Assembly (NCBI GenBank): GCA_030595845.1
Contig: JAUVCL010000009.1
Span: forward strand, 1-23,838
DNA: 23,838 bases
Source of the DNA: Campylobacterota bacterium
GTDB lineage: Bacteria > Campylobacterota > Campylobacteria > Campylobacterales > Sulfurovaceae
Reading direction: 5' to 3'
Position numbers and translations under genes: made by a program. The notes under the pieces were generated by a model. The model had not been told where the DNA came from, did no database searches, and worked only from the letters and a program-made list of their open reading frames with translations. This document shows, piece after piece, positions 14,598 through 22,800 of the stretch (within the stretch, counting starts at the first letter, position 1; each line of letters opens with the position of its first letter).

Positions 14598-14927
14598 TTA
14601 TGTTAATGCAGTACACTTTTTAAGTGTGTGTAGATACGATTTACGAGTCATCTGATAGTTTTCCTGTATAAGTGCAGGTTTTGCAACCAGTACATAACTA
14701 CCTTGAGGTAAGAGGTCTATATTTTCGATGAAATGTGCTCTTAACAAACGTTTTGCTCTGTTTCGATGAACTGCATTTCCAATTTTCTTGGAGGCTACAA
14801 AACCTACTTTATACGCATCATTTTTTTTAAAGAAGAGTACAAAATAGGCTGTATGCCAAGTTTTTGTGGAGTGTTTATACACCACATTGAACTCTTTACT
14901 AGTTTTGATCCTAGTAAAATGTTTTAT
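14598..14927 (-). CDS. rnpA: Ribonuclease P protein component, apparent non-standard start
   Basis: Protein subunit of RNase P, which trims tRNA 5' ends. The core RNR signature is present (ASKKIGNAVHRNRAKRLLR), with VLVAKP downstream. The first usual start is a GTG at 14885 (95 residues), with AAAGAG 6 nt upstream. However, the in-frame codons before it read FTRIKTSKEFNVVYKHS, clearly matching the family N-terminus (basic residues, then a helix with F and VY/VF). Between an upstream in-frame TAG (14951) and that GTG only ATT (14936), ATA (14927) and ATC (14909) could serve. I extend to the ATA, giving (M)KHFTRIK and 109 residues, a normal length. No good ribosome site precedes ATA or ATT. It is 27 nt after the rpmH stop. 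Identity is secure, the start uncertain; the GTG form would lack the first helix. Confidence 0.88.
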   Translation of the reverse strand: MKHFTRIKTSKEFNVVYKHSTKTWHTAYFVLFFKKNDAYKVGFVASKKIGNAVHRNRAKRLLRAHFIENIDLLPQGSYVLVAKPALIQENYQMTRKSYLHTLKKCTALT

Positions 14928-14954
14928 TGAACTAATAGGTCTAGCCTGCTATCG

Positions 14955-15089
14955 TTATACAGATAGTCTTTTTCTACCTTTGGCTCTTCTTGCAGAAATA
15001 ACTTTTCTACCATTTTTAGTTTTCATTCTTGTTCTAAATCCGTGTGTTCTTTTTCTTGGTGTACTATGAGGTTGGTATGTTCTTTTCAT
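14955..15089 (-). CDS. rpmH: 50S ribosomal protein L34
   Basis: A 44-residue, highly basic ribosomal protein, the canonical length of bacterial L34. It begins MKRTYQPHSTPRKRTHGFRT and ends in GRKRLSV, matching the family along its whole length, including the RMKTKNGRKVISARRAKGR segment. The ATG at 15089 is preceded by AAGGA 9 nt upstream. It heads the minus-strand operon rpmH > rnpA > yidC > jag > mnmE. Its stop codon lies within a small 5-bp stem (CTATC/GATAG, 14949-14966). Confidence 0.98.
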   Translation of the reverse strand: MKRTYQPHSTPRKRTHGFRTRMKTKNGRKVISARRAKGRKRLSV

Positions 15090-15142
15090 TCCGAGTCATC
15101 CTTAATAAATTTTAAACCTACATTACTGCGGTATATTTGGAC

Positions 15143-15163
15143 GGGATTTTACACTAAAATCCC
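15143..15163. terminator. Stem-loop upstream of rpmH, possible terminator
   Basis: GGGATTTTA (15143-15151) pairs perfectly with TAAAATCCC (15155-15163) around a 3-nt loop, 14 nt past the stop of the GGDEF-like gene and 53 nt before the rpmH ATG. Neither side has a proper T-tract, so it may end the upstream transcript inefficiently or be a processing or regulatory hairpin in the rpmH leader. Confidence 0.4.
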
Positions 15164-15177
15164 TTAAGACACACTAA

Positions 15178-15657
15178 TTAATTGAGACTTTTGAAAACAA
15201 TCTCATTGGATCTACCTTCTTCCTTTGATTTCATATAGGTTTCAATGAGTTTTAAGATGACAAATTTTATTTCATGATTGGTTGTTCTTATCTCAAGATC
15301 CGTACAATAAATATCTTTTGCATTATCCAATTGCATGTGATGGACTAATCTTTCGGCAAAATAATATCCACCATCAATTTTAGTATCTTGACAGATCAGT
15401 GCATACAAAGAATCTTCTTTATCGATCTCAAACAAGATGTCAGTCTCACGCTTCTCTTTTTCCAGTAGTGCTCCCATATCAATATTGTTTGCAGATACAA
15501 GCATCAGGACAAAAGCACGCCCGTCTCCACGATTCATAAGATAATATACAATATCCATAGTACCAGAAAGCTTTTCAAGTATCTTTGCAGCCAAAGTGAT
15601 ATCATTCCCATTAAATTGTATATTGTTTCTGTGTGTTAAACTTTCTCTTTTATCCAT
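15178..15657 (-). CDS. Stand-alone degenerate GGDEF-like domain protein (function unknown)
   Basis: A 159-residue soluble protein I do not recognise as a named gene. Its layout resembles a GGDEF fold without the active site. RETDILFEIDKEDSLYALICQDT (70-92) sits where families have R-x-x-D, then the GGDEF loop, then a strand ending in D-T. GGYYFAERL (96-104) matches the following helix, and the C-terminal LIETYMKSKEEGRSNEIVF (137-155) mirrors the ALYxAKxxGRNxV ending. The GG(D/E)EF signature is replaced by EIDKEDS, so diguanylate cyclase activity is not expected; a sensor or scaffold role is possible. The ATG at 15657 has GAGGA about 8 nt upstream and its own extended -10 promoter. It lies between nspC (divergent) and rpmH (same strand). 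The fold call is inference. Confidence 0.6.
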   Translation of the reverse strand: MDKRESLTHRNNIQFNGNDITLAAKILEKLSGTMDIVYYLMNRGDGRAFVLMLVSANNIDMGALLEKEKRETDILFEIDKEDSLYALICQDTKIDGGYYFAERLVHHMQLDNAKDIYCTDLEIRTTNHEIKFVILKLIETYMKSKEEGRSNEIVFKSLN

Positions 15658-15699
15658 TTGTATGTCCTCTTCCCAAAGTTTTCAATATTTAATACATTG

Positions 15700-15708
15700 A
15701 TTATATCA
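15700..15708 (-). promoter_or_regulatory. Extended -10 promoter for the GGDEF-like gene
   Basis: On the minus strand the 9-mer TGATATAAT is a perfect TGn-TATAAT extended -10 box. Transcription would start near 15693, giving a leader of about 36 nt that includes the GAGGA ribosome site before the ATG at 15657. It is back-to-back with the nspC promoter, 18 nt away. Confidence 0.6.
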
Positions 15709-15726
15709 AAATATTTTAGCTTCTAT

Positions 15727-15735
15727 TGCTATAAT
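15727..15735 (+). promoter_or_regulatory. Extended -10 promoter directly at the nspC start codon
   Basis: TGCTATAAT is a perfect TGn-TATAAT extended -10 box, preceded by a T-rich stretch as in Campylobacterota sigma-70 promoters. Only 5 nt separate it from the nspC ATG at 15741, so the predicted transcription start falls on or within 1-2 nt of the ATG. No ribosome-binding sequence is present. Confidence 0.65.
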
Positions 15736-15740
15736 TTCTT

Positions 15741-16880
15741 ATGAATAACGAAAATATTAGAAAACTGCCTTCTCCCTGCTGGTTACTTGAAGAAACCCTG
15801 CTTAAAAACAACCTTGAATGTATACAAGATATCAAAAATAAAACGGGTGCAAAAGTACTCTTGGCCCTAAAAGGCTATGCCTTATGGAAAAGCTTTCCTA
15901 TACTCAAACCTTATCTTGACGGATGCTGTGCTTCTGGGCTGCATGAAGCAAAACTGGCAGATGAAACATTTGGTAAAGAAGTTCATACCTACTCTCCTGC
16001 ATTTAAAGAAGAAGAGATAGATGAAATAGCCAAGATATCCCATCATTTGGTATTTAACTCTCCAACACAATTCAAACGCTTTGCCTCTCAGGCAAAAGCA
16101 GTAAATTCCACCCTCTCTTTGGGACTTCGTGTCAACCCTGAATATTCAGAGTCACCCAAAGAGATCTATAACCCCTGTGGACTCTATTCAAGACTTGGGA
16201 CTACCTTTGAAAATATAGATGAATCTATCTTAACAGAGTGTGATGGTTTACACTTTCATGCCCTGTGTGAACAAGACAGCACAGCACTTGAGAATGTCCT
16301 CAAAAACTTTGAAGAGAAATTTGCTGCTTATATACCACAGATGAAATGGATCAACTTCGGAGGAGGACATCACATCACACGGCAAGGATATGATGTAGAT
16401 AAGCTTATAACGCTCATTAATGGCTTTAAAGAGAAGTATAATGTCGAAGTCTACCTAGAGCCTGGAGAAGCCATAGGGTGGGAGACAGGGACACTTGTCA
16501 GTACAGTCCTTGACATTGTACACAATGACATAGATATTGCCATTTTGGACACTTCTGCAGAAGCACATATGCCAGATACCATCATCATGCCTTACCGTGC
16601 AGATGTACGCGGTGCAGGAAAAGCGGGAAAGAAAACCTATACCTACCGTCTGGCAGGCAATACCTGTTTAGCTGGAGATATCATGGGAGACTACAGTTTT
16701 GATCTGCCACTCAAACTAGGAGATAAAGTGATCTTCGAAGACCAAATGCACTACACTATGGTCAAAGCCAGCACCTTTAATGGGGTAAAGCTTCCCTCCA
16801 TTGCTATAGAAAAAGAAGATGGGAGCTTAGAAATTCTTCGTGAATTTACCTATGGAGATTTTAAAGAGAGACTCTCGTGA
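15741..16880 (+). CDS. nspC: Carboxynorspermidine/carboxyspermidine decarboxylase
   Basis: PLP enzyme of the alanine-racemase fold that decarboxylates carboxyspermidine to spermidine in the aspartate-semialdehyde-dependent polyamine route, used by Campylobacterota in place of SpeE. It is 379 residues, the family length. The start matches the conserved LPSPCWLLEE (9-18); the PLP lysine is K44 in LALKGYA; FGGGHHIT (206-213) and EPGEAIGW (240-247) bind the cofactor phosphate; AHMPDT (275-280) and GNTCLAGD with C309 complete the active site. The partner dehydrogenase is not in the window. The ATG is the only possible start: an in-frame TAA lies 9 nt upstream, and the -10 box is 5 nt away. It is convergent with the sensor kinase, 10 nt apart. 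Confidence 0.96.
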   Translation: MNNENIRKLPSPCWLLEETLLKNNLECIQDIKNKTGAKVLLALKGYALWKSFPILKPYLDGCCASGLHEAKLADETFGKEVHTYSPAFKEEEIDEIAKISHHLVFNSPTQFKRFASQAKAVNSTLSLGLRVNPEYSESPKEIYNPCGLYSRLGTTFENIDESILTECDGLHFHALCEQDSTALENVLKNFEEKFAAYIPQMKWINFGGGHHITRQGYDVDKLITLINGFKEKYNVEVYLEPGEAIGWETGTLVSTVLDIVHNDIDIAILDTSAEAHMPDTIIMPYRADVRGAGKAGKKTYTYRLAGNTCLAGDIMGDYSFDLPLKLGDKVIFEDQMHYTMVKASTFNGVKLPSIAIEKEDGSLEILREFTYGDFKERLS

Positions 16881-16890
16881 AAGTATCCCT

Positions 16891-19533
16891 TTAGATGCTA
16901 TTCTCTATTATTCTACCTTCAAAATATTTTTCAAGAAGTGCAGTAAGTTCCTCTATACGTAGTGGTTTAGAAAGATAATCATCCATACCTGCACCCATAT
17001 ATTTTACCCTATCTCCGGAAAGAGCATTAGCCGTTAAAGCAACGATAGGTGTATGTTTTTTATTATGTTTTCTCTCATACATTAAGATCTGTCCAGTCGC
17101 TTCCATACCACCCATCACAGGCATCTCTATATCCATAAATATAATATCATACTCATGTTTCATACGTAATTCAAGAGCTTCTTTTCCATTATTGGCAATA
17201 CTTACTTCCACGTCCATTCGATTCAGTATATTTTGTATCAGTTTTTGATTAATACTATTGTCTTCAGCAACCAAGACATGTAGGTTTTCAAAAATGATTT
17301 TTCTTTCAGACTCCGAAGACTCTACTTTATTAGTGAGTATTTTAAGTGTTTTTGTAAAATTGATCGGTTTATAGAGTATTTTATCTATACGAGAGTTGTA
17401 TCGGTTGAGACTTCTTTTCTGATCTCCTGTAGACATCACAACGATCTTTGTATCAAAGTCTAAGAACTGTTCTATCTCTCCCCCTCTAAGTCTAAACTTA
17501 TGATCAATGAAAAGAATATCTGGGAGTTGAAAACTACCTTTCAGTGCCAACAAAGATTCATCTGTATAATGTACAATTTCTGCTCCCGTATAAGCAATAT
17601 ACGCATCAAGGTTTTCATTGATAATATATTCTGTATCCATATGTGGATTAAGAATACCAATCCGGTATCCACTCAGATCAGCTACTTGTCTACGTGTAGC
17701 ACTCTTAGGCTTCTTTAACGACAAAGTGAAGTAAAAAGTAGACCCTTCATCTTTGACACTCCAAATACTCAGTTTTCCTCCCATAAGTTCAACAAACTTA
17801 CCTGAGATAGAAAGCCCTAGCCCCGTACCGCCATACTCTCTGCTTGTACTTACATCTGCCTGTGAAAATGCCTCAAATATTTTGCTTTTTTGTTCTTTGG
17901 TAATACCTATACCCGTATCTGAAACTTCGAACTTTACTTGTACTTCATCTCTGCTCTCAAACATTTTCTCTATATTGACATTCACTTCACCATTTTTGGA
18001 AGTAAATTTCATTGCATTAGACACAAGATTCAAAATCACTTGAGAGATCTTTGTCGGGTCACCCAGTAGAAGTGTAGGTAAGGTGGGATCTAAAAAAAGA
18101 TTAAAATCAATATCTTCTTCAGCAGCTTTTGCTGCATACGACTCAATAGCAACCTCAAAACTATCAATGGGGTCAAATTCTATACTCTCCAGCTCAATCT
18201 TCTGTGCTTTTATCTTGGAGAGATCAAGAATATCATTTACGATCGTCAAGAGATTCTCTGAACTCTTTTCTATCACAGATATGAATTCTCTTTGCTCCTC
18301 TGTCGCATCAGATTTTTTAAGCAATTGTGTAAATCCGAGTATACCATTAAGCGGCGTACGTATCTCGTGTGACATACTCGCAAGAAAAAGATCTTTTGTC
18401 TGATTGGCATCTAAAATAGCTTTGATCAAAAACTTATAGATGTAGTCAATTTTCCCATCATGTATCAATCTTTGCAGCTCTTCTTGTTGATTTTTATTAA
18501 AAACCAAAGCGATATCTTTTAAGGTCTCTATGGAGATCTCTTTATTTTTATTTAACTTTGCATAGATGACAAAAAGTCTAAAAAGTAGAAGCAATAAACT
18601 CAAAAAAACTAAACCATATACGATGAGATGATTCCTACTTTCCAATAACGGTATTTGTTCTTTTTTTTGGATTTCTGTATGTAAGAGTACCTGTACCTCT
18701 GTAAAATAGTCTATTTTTTTATTGATTTGATTGAGCCATCCGACCACAGAGACAGAGTATTCTCCTTTTTTTGATTCATTTAAGATCATCTTACGTTCTC
18801 TTGAGATCATCGTATCAAATACTTCTACAGAACAGAGTGCTTCGATTTTTGACCTGACTGAACTGTTTGTTAAACTATCAAACTTTGGTAAAGTATCTTT
18901 ATCCATAAGTTCATTCCAGAGTTTAATATCAGCATCACACATTTTTCGTGATCCCAGTAAAATAAAATAAATACTGGTATACTCTAATCTACTATTCTCT
19001 TTAAGTACTGTATATTTCTCATAGATCAATAAATGATCTTTGATCTCTTCTGATTTTTGAGCATTAATCATCTCTTTTAGTATCCCTAAAAGTCTTCCTA
19101 CAGTCTGCGTATAATAAGCATGAAAAAGAATATCTCTATGATCATCACTTAAATCATCAACATCTTTTCTCACCTCTTGAAGGGAACTTATTATCATCTT
19201 TATCTCTTGGCCATATATCACGTACAGTCTTTTATTTCTAAGAGATTTATCTAATTTTCTTAAATAAAGATCTACTGAAGCCCTTGCCACTTTGAGTTGT
19301 TCAAGCTTACTTTTACTGTGTCCTACCAGATACTCCACTGTACGAACTCTCTCTGATCCAAGCTCGGAAAGGAGAGATTCAAATTCTGTTAAAAATGAAG
19401 TGAGTGTTGCATTATTTAGCACAACCATATATTTTTGAGAGGAGTGATATCCAGTATAAGCTACTGTTCCCAATACTATTATGACGATACTCATAAAGAA
19501 TTGAAGTATCAATTTGTTCTTCAGTACATTCAT
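16891..19533 (-). CDS. Hybrid sensor histidine kinase with NIT-like periplasmic sensor and two receiver-type domains
   Basis: An 880-residue inner-membrane kinase. Membrane segments at about 9-29 and 302-323 enclose a helical periplasmic region. Its LLSELGSERVRTVEYLVG and later KENSRLEYTSIYFILLGSRK resemble the NIT nitrate/nitrite-sensing domain. The cytoplasmic part has HisKA with H389 in SMSHEIRTPLNG, then HATPase_c with N506, DTGIGI (539-544) and GGTGLGLSI (568-576). A first receiver-like domain (about 621-735) keeps D677 and K722 but lacks the acidic pair at its first strand. A full receiver (about 751-868) has E757/D758, phospho-acceptor D801, T834 and K856. There is no HPt domain, so phosphate would leave through a separate HPt. 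The ATG at 19533 has AAGGA 6 nt upstream. No response regulator is adjacent. Nitrate or nitrite as ligand is inferred. Confidence 0.9.
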   Translation of the reverse strand: MNVLKNKLILQFFMSIVIIVLGTVAYTGYHSSQKYMVVLNNATLTSFLTEFESLLSELGSERVRTVEYLVGHSKSKLEQLKVARASVDLYLRKLDKSLRNKRLYVIYGQEIKMIISSLQEVRKDVDDLSDDHRDILFHAYYTQTVGRLLGILKEMINAQKSEEIKDHLLIYEKYTVLKENSRLEYTSIYFILLGSRKMCDADIKLWNELMDKDTLPKFDSLTNSSVRSKIEALCSVEVFDTMISRERKMILNESKKGEYSVSVVGWLNQINKKIDYFTEVQVLLHTEIQKKEQIPLLESRNHLIVYGLVFLSLLLLLFRLFVIYAKLNKNKEISIETLKDIALVFNKNQQEELQRLIHDGKIDYIYKFLIKAILDANQTKDLFLASMSHEIRTPLNGILGFTQLLKKSDATEEQREFISVIEKSSENLLTIVNDILDLSKIKAQKIELESIEFDPIDSFEVAIESYAAKAAEEDIDFNLFLDPTLPTLLLGDPTKISQVILNLVSNAMKFTSKNGEVNVNIEKMFESRDEVQVKFEVSDTGIGITKEQKSKIFEAFSQADVSTSREYGGTGLGLSISGKFVELMGGKLSIWSVKDEGSTFYFTLSLKKPKSATRRQVADLSGYRIGILNPHMDTEYIINENLDAYIAYTGAEIVHYTDESLLALKGSFQLPDILFIDHKFRLRGGEIEQFLDFDTKIVVMSTGDQKRSLNRYNSRIDKILYKPINFTKTLKILTNKVESSESERKIIFENLHVLVAEDNSINQKLIQNILNRMDVEVSIANNGKEALELRMKHEYDIIFMDIEMPVMGGMEATGQILMYERKHNKKHTPIVALTANALSGDRVKYMGAGMDDYLSKPLRIEELTALLEKYFEGRIIENSI

Positions 19534-19629
19534 GCCAATTCCTTACTTTTTGCTATGAAAAAGTGTTGTTTAGATACATTTCATTTTAAGACTGTCTAGT
19601 ATCTTAAACTTCTTTATATTAAGAAACCT

Positions 19630-19765
19630 AAAAAAAGCAGAACTTGTCCATCTGAAGAAGAGAGACATATACCATTGTGTAGTCTGGCGATCTTAATTTA
19701 ACAAGACCCATGACTTTCTGTCCTTGCTTCACAACAAGTTTAGCTTTTTACCTCTAGTAATATTT
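19630..19765 (-). ncRNA. Candidate structured RNA (small RNA or riboswitch-like leader) between tamB and the kinase gene
   Basis: On the minus strand a closing helix can form: AAGC (19746-19743) with GCTT (19638-19635), then, after a 2x2 internal loop, AACTTGT (19740-19734) with ACAAGTT (19647-19641), then TGAAG (19731-19727) with CTTCA (19657-19653). Inside are possible hairpins GAC/GTC, GGTCTT/AAGATC and AGAC/GTCT, giving a multi-branch junction. A run of seven T (19636-19630) follows the closing helix as in an intrinsic terminator. The stretch is visibly richer in G+C than its flanks. A promoter-like TATAAT lies just upstream, predicting an RNA of about 136 nt. A 27-codon frame (19711-19628) with AAGGA 9 nt before its ATG overlaps it and is the alternative. 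I do not recognise a known RNA family. Confidence 0.45.
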
Positions 19766-19771
19766 ACTTCA

Positions 19772-19798
19772 ATTATACTACGATAAAACTTAAATCAA
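19772..19798 (-). promoter_or_regulatory. Predicted sigma-70 promoter after tamB
   Basis: On the minus strand TTGATT (19798-19793) and TATAAT (19777-19772) are 15 nt apart, slightly short of the ideal 17. It begins 11 nt past the tamB stop and points toward the candidate RNA and the kinase gene, with a start near 19765. It would give the kinase mRNA a leader of about 230 nt if transcription continues through the T-run. Confidence 0.5.
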
Positions 19799-19808
19799 TT
19801 ATTGCACT

Positions 19809-22800
19809 CTATCGTCCAAAAATCATAATGTCATCGTCAGAAAAATCTCTTCTATAGACGATATCATAAGACTCCGACTCTTCATCTGCAGAAAGTACAC
19901 TCTCCCAACGTGCACTATGGTGGTATTTCACTCTGACTTGAGGAACCACATCATTCACATAAATAAAGGTTATTTTCTCAGTGATCTTTTTACCCACTTC
20001 CACTGATCCGTCAGCCCCTATGGCAAGGTGATCCAGCTTGATACCCAGATCATTTAGCGCTGATTTAGCCATGGCACCACCCATCATTTTCATCATATCT
20101 GCACCAGAGTTTGTCCCCGCTCCCTCTTCAGAATCAAAAAGGATAATAGAAAGTATCTGCTCTTTTTGAAGGCTAGGTACAGAAGAGAACGTAATATTTG
20201 GCGCAGCAGGTGTACCTGAAACCCCTATCGTGATAAGATGGTTTAAAGACTGGTATTTAACGCTCATATCAAGGATCGGTTTATTAGGGTTACCTGTAAA
20301 ATAGATATTACTTCTATCCAGCACAAATCTTTTACCTTCAAAAGTATAGCTACCGCCTTTCAATATATTTACCTCACCTAAAACCATAAGTTCTGATTGT
20401 TCTGCCTTATTAATAGCCATATCAACCGCAATTTTAATGTCTATAGGGCCTTGTTTATAGACAAGTGGTTTTTTTGTTTTGACTTCGACAAGAGCAGACA
20501 GGTTTTCCATAAAGAGACTTGCTTCTTCATCCTTCATATCCTGAACAACCAGAATGTCACTGTCTGAAGGATAGCTTTTAGTGGCCATATCATAATGTAT
20601 ATCACCACCAAGCAGTATGATCTTGCCATTGATAGATGTTTTTTCTTCATTCAATACGGTTTTAATATTGATCGCTGAATCAAGATCGATCATCTTGTGC
20701 CCGATATGCAAAGACTTTGCATCTGCTGTGATATTTCCTTTTTTTGTGCTGGTATTGTAAGTACCCGTCACTTTGAGTTGATCATTGATCCAGAGTTCAG
20801 AAATTTCAATGTTCTCTTCTTTCATAGTCACGATAGACGGTTTTGTAGAAAAGATCCTCATCTCATCATACACTACATTATAAGAGTCCAATTGTACCCT
20901 TGACTTATCCGCAGCAACTACTAACTTTACATCACTTAAAGCATACTCTGTTTCACGATCTGCATGGTAAATGATCCGAGGAGAAGTAAGTGAGACATTT
21001 GCCTGTTCCAACTTTATGATCTCTGCAGATAAATTCAATGCACCTTCTATAGGAGGCAGACCTTCTAATGTATAGAGAGATTGTACAGAATCTAAAAGAG
21101 ACTTTATGGAGTTTACATTGGATTTGATAGTAATTTTCTCTTCTGCGATCCCTTTTACTTCAACAACCAGACCCGAGAGCCTAATCTTACCATCTACCTC
21201 TCCGTTATCCAAACTATATTTAATGTCTGAAGAGAGTGCTTTAGATTTTAATTTTACAGCAATACCTTTGTCACCCATAGTACCCTTGATCACAAGGGGG
21301 CTTAAGGCATCCCACTTTACATTTTCATCAAAGTGCTTCAAAAGAGAATCATCCGGTATGGTACTGGTGATGTTTGCTTCGATACCTTTTCCATACATGA
21401 TATCAGCATCTATATTGGAGATATTCGAATTTATCTTTGCTTTGGCATAGATCGGTGTAATCTTTTCAAAATCCAAAGGTATATCAATCACTACATTCAC
21501 TTTTGTGCCATTTAATTCTCCAGGCAAGGTAAGCATCTTGTCTACATCTATAGTTTTTGTGGTTTCTAAATGTAAATTTCCTTTTTTGAAGTCATCAGAA
21601 TTAAAACTACCCTTTAAACTATCAGAAGAGATATCTGTATGAATAGAACTTAGATCACCCTTGTATTTCACATGGAAATTATCTAAAGGTTTCAGCAGTT
21701 TAGCATCAATCCCAATCAGTTTTTCTACCTTGATCTCACCTGAATAACTCATATTCTTATCCATCAGGAACTGGTTTGTGATCGATATATCTTCTGCATA
21801 CGGTGTTGAGATCAATATCTCAGTATCTGCTACCATGGTATTATCTGCTATGGTATACACCACATGACTTAGCAGAGAGTCAATATCGACATTAAAAACT
21901 TTACTGGCATTTTCATCTGTACTGTTATTTTCAGGTTTCTCCACAATAAGTATTTGTTCTGCTTTCGCCTTCAGATCAATTACAACATACTCTTTACTTG
22001 CATCAATATCAATGGTTATATCACCTATTGCCTCTCTGCGTACAGGTAATTCATAGAGTGTAAACAATGCTTTATTTGGACGAAGTACAATAGGACCTGA
22101 AATTTGATTATCTTTGATTTTCCCGGAATAAGAGATATTGGAGAGGTTGGTTGCTCCATTCAGATCAATAGAGCCCTCTTCGATTAACACTTTTGCTATA
22201 TCAAACTTAATATCTTTAGCCAATAGTAAAAGAGAGGTCATATCTACAGGGTCATATTTTGCAGGGAGGATCTCTGTTCTCAACGATTTCAGTATGACAT
22301 ATTTAGGGATAAGATTATTAACCTCTTGATCTTTTTCCGCTTTTTGATCTTCAGGTTTTTTGTCATCAGCAATGATTGTACGGTTTTCATCAATATCATC
22401 AACTACACTGGCATTCGTTTCAGAGACAAAAAGTGCTTGCAAAGCAAGTGTATTTATCTCTTTGAGATTGATATCTTCAAAAATGAGTGTCTCACCTTTT
22501 AAATTTCCTGAAATATCGATATGGCTCACATTTGAGTCCAACAAAAGAGAGAATTTATCTACCGTTATACTCTCTTTGTCATTTTCCATAATCTTTTCAA
22601 CATTGGCATCAAGATCATAAATATGAACACTCAACGTTTCTATTTTCGCAGATTTATAGAGTCTTGGTTTCAAAATAGCTATGAATTTTTCTAATCGTAC
22701 TTCTTTAGGAATAAGAGGATTCATCACCTCCTCTTTTTCTACACTTTCTTCTTTTGCGACAACTTTATCATTTTTAGAAACGTTAGCATCAGTCTTGTCG

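Noticed and set aside
19628..19711. 27-codon minus-strand ORF with AAGGA 9 nt before its ATG
   Set aside because: Plausible-looking residues, but the same stretch forms a strong closing helix ending at a T-run, and an open frame this short is expected by chance; kept only as the alternative to the RNA candidate.
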